From WGAB01 sp964406105 (GTDB taxonomy: Bacteria > Hydrothermota > Hydrothermia > WGAB01), in the NCBI GenBank assembly GCA_964406105.1, contig CAYOQK010000065.1, positions 1 through 42,683 of the forward strand: 42,683 nucleotides of DNA. Direction: 5' to 3'. Each line of letters begins with the position of its first letter. The first letter of the stretch is position 1. This document shows, in pieces, positions 7,868 to 14,651 of the stretch. The position numbers and the translations under genes are program-made. The notes below the pieces were generated by a model. The model was not told the origin of the DNA. It ran no database searches and saw only the letters and a program-made list of their open reading frames with translations.

Positions 7868-8587
7868 ATGCCCTTCCTTTTGTTCCACTTCTACCTCCTG
7901 GATTCTACCCATCTGAAGGCCCGGGAACTCCTGGACGAGGATGTGACCCCCCCCTTCGTGGTGCAGGCTGAGGTCCAAGAGGCCGGCCGTGGACGCTACG
8001 GCCGCACCTGGTTCTCCCCCATAGGGGGGCTGTGGTTTACCGTGGTATTTCCACCGCTGTCTCCTCAGGAGTTTGCCCACATCACGGTGTTCGCCTCCGA
8101 AGCGGTAGCCCAGGCCCTTCAGGAGATGGGCGTCCAGGGAATCCGCATCAAGGTGCCCAATGACCTGATTCTCCATGGCCACAAGGTAGGCGGGCTCCTG
8201 GGCGAATGGGACTCACGGGCTGCCCTGCTGGGCATCGGGCTCAACACCCGGGTGGCGCACTTCCCCGAACCCCTGGAACAACGGGCAGGTTCCCTGGACC
8301 GTTTGGCCGGGGTTTCTCTGCACCACCCCACCCTACTTTCCCGGATCCTCCAGCGGTTGGAAACCCTGTACCAGGACGTACTTCATGGGACCTGGGAGCC
8401 GTGGTACCGGGCGTGGCACCAGCGGTTGCTGGGCATCGGCCGACGTGTCCGCTTCCTCTATCCACCGCAAAACCGCCACGTGGAGGGCGTGTTCCAGGGA
8501 ATCACTCCCCACTTTGAGGTTCAAGTGGACGGTCGTTTATACGATTTGGCCCGCCTCAAGGATTTTCGGGAGGTACCGGAGGACTAA
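7868..8587 (+). CDS. birA: Biotin--[acetyl-CoA-carboxylase] ligase (BirA, catalytic-domain-only form)
   Basis: The enzyme joins biotin to a lysine of biotin carboxyl carrier proteins via biotinyl-AMP. The 239-residue product has the adenylate-binding motif GRGRYGR (about residues 41-47), the following 'TWFSP.GGLWFTVVF' strand pair, and 'IKVPNDLILHGHKVGGLLGE' with the catalytic-region Lys and Asn. A C-terminal SH3-like tail ends the protein. There is no N-terminal helix-turn-helix, so it cannot act as the biotin operon repressor known from E. coli. The ATG at 7868 is 6 nt after the tRNA-Val CCA, leaving no room for a Shine-Dalgarno sequence outside the tRNA; translation may start on a nearly leaderless RNA after tRNA processing. 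Its 3' end overlaps the convergent tsaE by 32 nt. Confidence 0.9.
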   Translation: MPFLLFHFYLLDSTHLKARELLDEDVTPPFVVQAEVQEAGRGRYGRTWFSPIGGLWFTVVFPPLSPQEFAHITVFASEAVAQALQEMGVQGIRIKVPNDLILHGHKVGGLLGEWDSRAALLGIGLNTRVAHFPEPLEQRAGSLDRLAGVSLHHPTLLSRILQRLETLYQDVLHGTWEPWYRAWHQRLLGIGRRVRFLYPPQNRHVEGVFQGITPHFEVQVDGRLYDLARLKDFREVPED

Positions 8588-9056
8588 AGGCACGGCTCAG
8601 ATGAGCCACGATCCGCGCCGGTTTGGGTCCCACGCCCACCAAACGGATCTTTCGGGCCCCGTTGAGAAACTCCAAAAAGATCTCCAAACGCTCGTCGGGG
8701 AGCAAGGGGCCCAGTCGTTCTGCCCATTCCACCACCACCAAATGATGTTCAAACACCTCGGGGATCCCCAATTGCACGATTTCTTCCATCTGTTCAGGGT
8801 GCAGCCGGTACAAATCCAGGTGATAGAGATCCCTTGTGCGTCCTCGGTACCGCAGCATGATGAGGAAACTGGGGCTCCGCACCCGTTTGATGCCTAAGCC
8901 GCGGGCGATTCCACGAACCAGGGTGGTTTTCCCTGCGCCCAGGGGCCCGTACAAGGCCACCACCAAGGGGGGCTCCAGATACTGAGCCAAACTTTGCCCC
9001 AGGGTTTGGGTTTCCATTTCCGATCGGCTCACTACGCTGAATTCTTGACGCTCCAT
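8556..9056 (-). CDS. tsaE: tRNA threonylcarbamoyladenosine biosynthesis ATPase TsaE
   Basis: TsaE is the ATPase that works with TsaB and TsaD to make the universal t6A modification at position 37 of ANN-decoding tRNAs. The 166-residue product has Walker A GPLGAGKTT (37-45), the family motif 'VRSPSFLIMLRY' (usually SPTF), 'YHLDLYRL' and 'VVVEWAERL'. Length and motif order fit the family. The ATG at 9056 lies only 18-24 nt from the lptD start on the other strand, so the two promoters must overlap coding sequence. Its 3' end runs 32 nt into birA. A second in-frame ATG 13 codons in is less likely because it would delete the first strand. Confidence 0.92.
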   Translation of the reverse strand: MERQEFSVVSRSEMETQTLGQSLAQYLEPPLVVALYGPLGAGKTTLVRGIARGLGIKRVRSPSFLIMLRYRGRTRDLYHLDLYRLHPEQMEEIVQLGIPEVFEHHLVVVEWAERLGPLLPDERLEIFLEFLNGARKIRLVGVGPKPARIVAHLSRAFSPPVPPENP

Positions 9057-9073
9057 AGCGAGGCCCTTAATTT
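9045..9073 (+). promoter_or_regulatory. lptD promoter lying inside the divergent tsaE start
   Basis: TTGACG (9045-9050), 17 nt, TAATTT (9068-9073). Transcription would begin around 9080-9081, exactly at the second ATG of lptD, predicting a leaderless mRNA. The -35 box overlaps the tsaE coding region. Confidence 0.6.
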
Positions 9074-9080
9074 TATGCCC

Positions 9081-11186
9081 ATGGCCCTGCTTTTCCTTCT
9101 GGCTCTTAAGATTTCCGCTTCCCCTGTGCTCTTCTCCGCCCAGCGCGTTGTGTTCCTACAGAATCCCCCACGGGTGTACCTCTCGGGCCACGCCCGGATT
9201 TCCTCCGGAACCACCACCCTGGAGGCCGACTCGGTGATTTACTGGCCCGATGCCCATCTGCTACGTGCCTTTCGGCACTTCGTGCTGGTGGTGCAAAAGG
9301 ACACCTTGCAGGGCGATAGCCTGTACTACAACGTAACCACCCAGCGGGGGATGGCCTTCGGTGGCCGAGGCAAGGTGGAAAAAGGGTACCTGTACGGCGA
9401 GGTGGTGTACCGGGTTTCCGAGGACGAGTACTGGATGAAGAACGGTCGGTACACCACCTGCGATGCCCAACCCCCTCACTACTACTTTGCTTCTCCAAGG
9501 ATGCGGGCCACGCGCAACGACATGGCCGTGGCGTCGCCCGTGGTGTTCCGCCTGTTGGGGATCCCTGTGTTGGAACTCCCCTTTTGGTACTTCCCCGTGG
9601 GGGGAGGCCGCCGTTCTGGCCTGCTCACCCCCCGCTATGGACGCTCCGGTGCCGATGGCTTTTACCTGCGAAACCTGGCTTATTACTGGGCCATCAACAA
9701 CTACATGGACCTCACGGTGTCGCTCAACTTGATTGAGCGGCGAGGGATCCAGATGGCCTTTTCGCTGCCGTACGTGGTGTACAAACGATTCCGGGGGAAA
9801 CTGGCCGGCACCTGGGCCAACGACCTGGTGGCAGGCCACCGCCGCTGGTCCTTGGAAGGGAACCACAATCAACAATTGGCCAACGGGGCCCGCATTACCG
9901 GCCAACTCCAGTACGTATCCGATGTCAATTACCTTCAAGACTACTCCGAGGACAAGGAAGAATGGCTCCGAGGGGAGCTCCACTCCTTTCTTTCCTACAC
10001 CCACACTTGGCGAAACCTTCTGCATTACAGCCTTTCCGCCGATGAGCGGCGAGACCTGGCCCGGGGCACCCACGTGATCACCTTTCCCCGCATATCCTCC
10101 GATCTGTTCAGCATCCGATATGGGAACCTGGATGCCTCCAGCCGGGTGAACTTCGTAGGAGGGAAAGACGCCGACAGCCTGCCCTATCGGTGGGTGGCAT
10201 GGGCGAACCCTTCACTGGCCTGGCCCTTCCGCTGGCTCCGGTACCTCCAGGTGCGGCCCTCGGTGAACCTCACCGCCACCCTGTACGACCGAGACACCAC
10301 CGGCCGCCCTCGTGCCCGCGCTGTTCCCTCGGTGCAGGTGCAGATGAGCACGGTGATCTATGGCCTTTCTCGGTTCCGGATCGGCCCGGTGGAACGGATC
10401 CTTCAAACCCTCAAACCCCGGTTGACCTTTACCTACATCCCCTCTATAGACCAGGGATGGATTGATCCCTTCCGGGGCAATGGGCCCATTGCCCCGGTGC
10501 GGCGAGGGAGCTTTAGCTTGAGCAACGACTACGAGGTGAAGTTCCGGCGAGGGGGGCGAACCCAAAAGATCCCAGTGTTGGCTTCTGGGCTCAACGTATC
10601 CTATAACCTGGAAAACCCGCCAGGGGAACGGTTAAGTGCGGTGCAGGCCTACGCCCGGTGGTTTCCTGGGAAACCCTCCAATGCGCGGCTTTCTGCCACC
10701 TGGGACCCCTACGAAAGGAGGATCACCCACCTCCAGATCAACAGCACCCTGGCTTGGCGGTTCCGGTGGGGTCCAGAGGGTTTCCATGCCGACACGACGA
10801 CTTCGGACACCACGCTGGCAGACACGGTAATCCCCGGCGAAGGGGCCCAGGGAACCGAGGAGCCTGCCCGGGAAACCCTCCGATGGTCTGTGAGGATCCA
10901 GCACACCTACCAATGGCGACCCAGTCGTCGCAATTTCTTCACCTTGAGCCTGAGTGGGAACCCCACGCGGCGATGGCAACTCAGTTACCGGTTGAGCTAC
11001 GATGCGGTCCAACAGCGGGTGATGAGCCAGAGTTTGAGCCTGCAGCGGGACCTCCACTGTTTCCAGGCCCAGTTTCGTTGGAGTTCCTTTGGGGGTTCCT
11101 GGATTTACGATTTCCGCATCTGGATCAAGGCATTGCCCGACATCAAGGTCCAGCGGTCCTTCCTGGAGGCTTTACTCCCCGGTTGA
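9081..11186 (+). CDS. lptD: LPS-assembly outer-membrane protein LptD (OstA/Imp)
   Basis: LptD is the outer-membrane beta-barrel that, with LptE, inserts lipopolysaccharide into the outer leaflet. From the ATG at 9081 the protein has 701 residues; an ATG at 9075 adds two residues, but the promoter predicts transcription starting at about 9081. A short signal peptide ('ALLFLLALKISAS') precedes the OstA/LptA-like beta-jellyroll ('VYLSGHARISSGTTTLEADSVIY'). Then come the family motif 'YTTCDAQPPHYYF', the barrel-entry segment 'VLELPFWYFPVGGGRRSGLLTP', a long amphipathic beta-barrel, and near the end 'LQRDLHCFQAQF', the usual position of the second conserved Cys. An acidic/Thr-rich insertion sits around 'TTTSDTTLADT'. 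It implies an LPS-bearing diderm cell. The 3' end overlaps mazG by 15 nt. Confidence 0.9.
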   Translation: MALLFLLALKISASPVLFSAQRVVFLQNPPRVYLSGHARISSGTTTLEADSVIYWPDAHLLRAFRHFVLVVQKDTLQGDSLYYNVTTQRGMAFGGRGKVEKGYLYGEVVYRVSEDEYWMKNGRYTTCDAQPPHYYFASPRMRATRNDMAVASPVVFRLLGIPVLELPFWYFPVGGGRRSGLLTPRYGRSGADGFYLRNLAYYWAINNYMDLTVSLNLIERRGIQMAFSLPYVVYKRFRGKLAGTWANDLVAGHRRWSLEGNHNQQLANGARITGQLQYVSDVNYLQDYSEDKEEWLRGELHSFLSYTHTWRNLLHYSLSADERRDLARGTHVITFPRISSDLFSIRYGNLDASSRVNFVGGKDADSLPYRWVAWANPSLAWPFRWLRYLQVRPSVNLTATLYDRDTTGRPRARAVPSVQVQMSTVIYGLSRFRIGPVERILQTLKPRLTFTYIPSIDQGWIDPFRGNGPIAPVRRGSFSLSNDYEVKFRRGGRTQKIPVLASGLNVSYNLENPPGERLSAVQAYARWFPGKPSNARLSATWDPYERRITHLQINSTLAWRFRWGPEGFHADTTTSDTTLADTVIPGEGAQGTEEPARETLRWSVRIQHTYQWRPSRRNFFTLSLSGNPTRRWQLSYRLSYDAVQQRVMSQSLSLQRDLHCFQAQFRWSSFGGSWIYDFRIWIKALPDIKVQRSFLEALLPG

Positions 11187-11939
11187 TTCCTGGTCCTTGG
11201 CCTCCTCCCACAGGGCGTCCATCTCTTCAAGGCTCATGGACTTCAGGTCGCGGCCCTGTTGCTGGGCACCGCGTTCAATGGCCTGGAATCGTCGGATGAA
11301 CTTCAGGGCCGTCTGGCGCACCAGATCCTCGGCGTTAAAGCCCAGGTGACGAGCCAGGTTGACCAGGGCGAAGATCAGATCACCCAACTCCTCTCCGATC
11401 TTGGCCGATGGCGCATCCCCTCGTTTCAAGGCCTCGCGAAGCTCACGGACCTCTTCTTCCACCTTTTGGAGGGGACCTTCCACCGAGTCCCAATCAAACC
11501 CCACCCGTGCGGTTTTCTCCTGCACCTTTTGGGCCAGCAAAAGGGCCGGCAACGAGAGGGGGACCGAGTCCAAAAGCCCTCCCCGCTTGGACTTCTCCCA
11601 GTTCTCCAACAGTTCCCTTTGGGTTTCAAAGTGTCGGGTTCCAAAAACGTGGGGGTGCCGTTCAATGAGTTTGTTCTTCAGCTCCTCCAGCATTTGATCG
11701 GCCGTGAAGTTCCCCTGCTCCTCCTGGATCACCGTATGCAGCAGTACCACCAGGATCACATCCCCCAGTTCCTCTTTGAGCTGGGTTGGGTTCTGCCGCT
11801 CAATGGCCTCCAAGACTTCGTAGGCTTCTTCCACCAGGGCGTATTTCAACGATTCGTTGGTCTGTTTCCGATCCCAAGGGCAGCCGTCGGGTGCCCGCAG
11901 GCGACGGACGATCCTTAACACCTCTTCAAAGGTGGCCAT
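11172..11939 (-). CDS. mazG: Nucleoside triphosphate pyrophosphohydrolase MazG
   Basis: The enzyme hydrolyses NTPs and dNTPs to monophosphates and PPi, cleansing pools or modulating stress responses. The 255-residue product begins MATFEEVLRIVRRLRAP; the frame extends further upstream but lies inside rimO there. Both tandem MazG domains are visible: domain 1 has 'CPWDRKQTNESLKYALVEEAYEVLEAI' and 'EELGDVILVVLLH' (the EExxE..ExxD metal site), and domain 2 has 'KVEEEVRELREAL' and 'EELGDLIFALVNLARHLG'. Length matches E. coli MazG. The start overlaps the rimO stop by 14 nt, so the two are probably translationally coupled. Confidence 0.93.
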   Translation of the reverse strand: MATFEEVLRIVRRLRAPDGCPWDRKQTNESLKYALVEEAYEVLEAIERQNPTQLKEELGDVILVVLLHTVIQEEQGNFTADQMLEELKNKLIERHPHVFGTRHFETQRELLENWEKSKRGGLLDSVPLSLPALLLAQKVQEKTARVGFDWDSVEGPLQKVEEEVRELREALKRGDAPSAKIGEELGDLIFALVNLARHLGFNAEDLVRQTALKFIRRFQAIERGAQQQGRDLKSMSLEEMDALWEEAKDQESTGE

Positions 11940-13287
11940 GATGACCCTCCACAGGCTCGGCTTCCAAGTCCAAGGTATCCGTGACGTTGCGGATTCGGAC
12001 GGGGAATGGACCCGGACCCGGGGGCCCCTGTGTCCGCAGCACCACTTGGAGGTCCACCTCAGGGGCATCGTAGGGGGTGCGGGCTATGGTGGGTTCCTCG
12101 TCCGGGGCGTCTCGGAGTACCGGCAGGATTTGGCCCACCAGCCGTTCCTGTGCCCGGCTTATGGTCTCCTGTGCCACCTGGTGTGCCACCTCCAAGCGGT
12201 CTTCCAGTACCTCCTTAGGCACGGGGTTGGGAAGTTCAGCGGCAGGGGTTCCGGGTTCCGGCCAAAAGGGGAACACCCCAATGCGTTCAAAGCCAACGGA
12301 CTCCAGGAAATTCAGCAGAGCGGAGAACTGGGCCTCGGTTTCCCCCGGAAACCCCACGATCACCTCGGTGCGCAGGTACCACTCGGGCAGATGGGTTCGG
12401 AAGAGGTCCACCGCCCGGCGCACAGCGCGGGCTCCGCCGGCCCTGCGCATGGCCCGAAGAACCTCGGGATCTACGTGTTGGATGGGCATTTCCACGTAAG
12501 GCACCAGCCGGGGATGGCCCTGTAGAACCCGCACCAGGTCTTCGGACACGTGCACGGGGTGCAGGTACAGGAGTCGGAGCCAGAAGGAGCCGGGGATTTC
12601 TGCCAGGGCCTCCAGCAAACCGACCAGGGATTGCCTGGGGGAGAGGTCTTTGCCATAGTCGCCCAAGTCCTGGGCCACCAGGATGATCTCCCGGGCCCCG
12701 GAGTCCCACAGCGCTTGGACCTCTTGGAGGACGTCTGGGATCGGCCGTGACCGTTGGGAGCCGCGAATTCCTGGAATGGTGCAAAAACTGCAGGCATGGT
12801 CACACCCATCGGCCACCTTTACGTACCGGTATGACACCGCACGGGGCAAGAACCGAGGCATTCGGTGGTCCAGCAAGAACCGGGGGCGTTTCTGCCGATC
12901 CACTCGGAAACCTGGGGTCTGCAGAGCTCTGAGGATTTGGGGAATTTCATCCAGGCCAACCACGGCGTCCGCCTGAAGGACTTCGGCGGGGAGTGCCTGA
13001 CGAAACCGCTCCACCAAGCACCCGGTAACCCCCACAAAGGCCACCTCTCCACGTTGCCGTTTGGCCAGCCAATACCGGATCTCCTCCAGAGACTCCTGGA
13101 GGGCTGGCTGAATGAAAGCGCAGGTGTTGATCCACACATGGGTGGCCTCTTCGGGCTCGGGGGCAATGGGAATCCCAGCCCGTTGCACCAGGCCCAAAAG
13201 TACTTCGGAATCCACCTCGTTCTTAGGGCACCCCAGGGTAACCACCGCTACCCGGGTTTCTTTGGCCTGATCCTGCCGATGTTCCAT
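11926..13287 (-). CDS. rimO: Ribosomal protein S12 methylthiotransferase RimO
   Basis: This radical-SAM enzyme adds a methylthio group to an aspartate of ribosomal protein uS12. The 453-residue product starts at the ATG at 13287 (MEHRQDQAK). The N-terminal UPF0004 domain carries 'TLGCPKNEVDSE', the sequence typical of RimO rather than MiaB, with three cluster cysteines near residues 20, 56 and 90. The radical-SAM motif CDHACSFC (162-169) is followed by a TIM-like half barrel ('VEMPIQHVDPEVLRAMRR', 'IVGFPGETEAQF') and a C-terminal TRAM domain. It overlaps mazG, its partner in a two-gene operon. A TATATT 9 nt before the ATG could give a very short leader. Confidence 0.92.
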   Translation of the reverse strand: MEHRQDQAKETRVAVVTLGCPKNEVDSEVLLGLVQRAGIPIAPEPEEATHVWINTCAFIQPALQESLEEIRYWLAKRQRGEVAFVGVTGCLVERFRQALPAEVLQADAVVGLDEIPQILRALQTPGFRVDRQKRPRFLLDHRMPRFLPRAVSYRYVKVADGCDHACSFCTIPGIRGSQRSRPIPDVLQEVQALWDSGAREIILVAQDLGDYGKDLSPRQSLVGLLEALAEIPGSFWLRLLYLHPVHVSEDLVRVLQGHPRLVPYVEMPIQHVDPEVLRAMRRAGGARAVRRAVDLFRTHLPEWYLRTEVIVGFPGETEAQFSALLNFLESVGFERIGVFPFWPEPGTPAAELPNPVPKEVLEDRLEVAHQVAQETISRAQERLVGQILPVLRDAPDEEPTIARTPYDAPEVDLQVVLRTQGPPGPGPFPVRIRNVTDTLDLEAEPVEGHHGHL

Positions 13288-13292
13288 TGGCC

Positions 13293-13321
13293 TTGAAATA
13301 TACACGCCGGGGAACCACAAT
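13293..13321 (+). promoter_or_regulatory. Possible promoter of the glycosyltransferase gene in the rimO divergent region
   Basis: TTGAAA (13293-13298), 17 nt, CACAAT (13316-13321). The expected start is near 13328, just upstream of the Shine-Dalgarno AGGAGG at 13335-13340. The -35 box overlaps the AATATA (13297-13302) that reads as TATATT on the other strand for rimO. Confidence 0.4.
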
Positions 13322-13345
13322 AAAACCCGTTTTTAGGAGGTTGTG

Positions 13346-14626
13346 ATGCGTTTCTCCACTGCACTGCGGGAACCCGCCCGCCGATTTCTGGAGTCCCTGG
13401 GCCATGCCGACATCGTGATCGGCATACCGGCCTACAACAACGACCGCACCATCGCCAATGTGATCCGCATCGCCGCCCTCGGCCTGAACATGTACTTCCC
13501 GGATTACGACGCTCTGGTGCTGGTGGCTGATGGAGGCTCTGTGGACGATACCCGGGAACTGGCCGAGGCCGTGGAAATCGGCTCCTTTCGGGTAGAAAAG
13601 CTCGTGACCATCTACCGCGGTGTGCCGGGTAAGGGCTCTGCCATCCGGGCCATCTTTGAGGCCGCCAATTTCCTTAAGGCCCAAGCGGTGGTCACTGTGG
13701 ACGCCGACCTTCGGTCCATCACCCCGGAATGGATCCAAAACCTGGTGAACCCCATCATTGATCTGGGGTACGACTTCGTGGCCCCCTACTATCGCCGCTA
13801 CAAGTACGATGCCACCATCACCAACACCATTGCCTACACCCTCACGCGAGCCCTGTACGGCCTTCGGGTGCGTCAACCCATTGGGGGCGATTTTGCCTTT
13901 TCCCGGGCCATGATCCGGGAGTACCTGGAACACGATGTTTGGGAAACCGATATCGCCCGTTTTGGCGTGGACATCTGGCTCACTACCCTGGCCATTGTTC
14001 ACCGATTCCGCATCGTCCAAGCCCGCTTGGGTGTGAAGATCCACGATACCAAAGACCCCGCCACCCATCTGGGTCCCATGTACCGCCAGGTGGTGAGCAC
14101 CATCTTCGCGCTGATGGAACGCTATGTGGACTTCTGGCGAGAGATTCGGGGGAGCAAGGACGTTCCCGTGGTGGGCGAGGAACCCCCTGGCGAGCCCCAA
14201 CCCTTTACCATCAACGTGGACGCCTTGATTGAATACTTCCGCCTGGGCATGAAAACCTTTGGCCCCTCGTGGAAACAGGTGGTCAACAGCAAAACCTTCC
14301 GCCTGCTTCAAAGACTGGCCAAAACCCCGGCCAATGAATTTGACCTGCCAGTAGAAGAGTGGGCCAAAATCGTGTACGACTTCGGCGTGACCTACCATAC
14401 CCTGCCTCGGCAGCGGATCAAACTCATTGAAATCATGATCCCGCTGTACTACGCCCGTGTGGCCTCCTTGGTGAACGAACTGCGCGATGTGCCTGAATCC
14501 GAGGTGGAACGCTTCTTTGAGCGCGACGCCGAGGCTTTTGAACACACCAAAACCTATTTGATCCGCCGTTGGGACGAGGCTGAACGCCACGCTGCCGCCG
14601 GAGGGTATGCAGGCATGATCCTGTGA
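13346..14626 (+). CDS. GT2/GT81-like glycosyltransferase, possibly glucosylglycerate or related compatible-solute synthase
   Basis: The protein has 426 residues; the ATG at 13346 lies 5 nt after a perfect AGGAGG and is chosen over a GTG one codon upstream. The GT-A fold is visible: 'VVIGIPAYNN'-type strand 1 (23-32), 'VADGGSVDDT' (60-69), 'GVPGKGSAIR' (92-101), the metal-binding DAD in 'VTVDADLRSITPEW' (119-121) and 'RQPIGGDFAFS' (176-186). A helical C-terminal half of about 200 residues follows, as in mannosylglycerate/glucosylglycerate synthases. From memory, the DADL..ITPEW and QPIGGDFAFS motifs resemble glucosylglycerate synthases of thermophiles, which make an osmolyte from NDP-glucose and glycerate or 3-phosphoglycerate. 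The exact donor and acceptor cannot be assigned. No partner phosphatase is adjacent. Confidence 0.7.
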   Translation: MRFSTALREPARRFLESLGHADIVIGIPAYNNDRTIANVIRIAALGLNMYFPDYDALVLVADGGSVDDTRELAEAVEIGSFRVEKLVTIYRGVPGKGSAIRAIFEAANFLKAQAVVTVDADLRSITPEWIQNLVNPIIDLGYDFVAPYYRRYKYDATITNTIAYTLTRALYGLRVRQPIGGDFAFSRAMIREYLEHDVWETDIARFGVDIWLTTLAIVHRFRIVQARLGVKIHDTKDPATHLGPMYRQVVSTIFALMERYVDFWREIRGSKDVPVVGEEPPGEPQPFTINVDALIEYFRLGMKTFGPSWKQVVNSKTFRLLQRLAKTPANEFDLPVEEWAKIVYDFGVTYHTLPRQRIKLIEIMIPLYYARVASLVNELRDVPESEVERFFERDAEAFEHTKTYLIRRWDEAERHAAAGGYAGMIL

Positions 14627-14635
14627 TCTCCCCGG

Positions 14636-14651
14636 TATAATTCCCCCGATG
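14636..14651 (+). promoter_or_regulatory. priA -10 box placed for a leaderless transcript
   Basis: A perfect TATAAT (14636-14641) is followed by 7 nt (TCCCCCG, no Shine-Dalgarno) and then the priA ATG at 14649. Transcription should therefore begin at or next to the start codon. No good -35 is visible (GCATGA at 17 nt). Confidence 0.55.
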
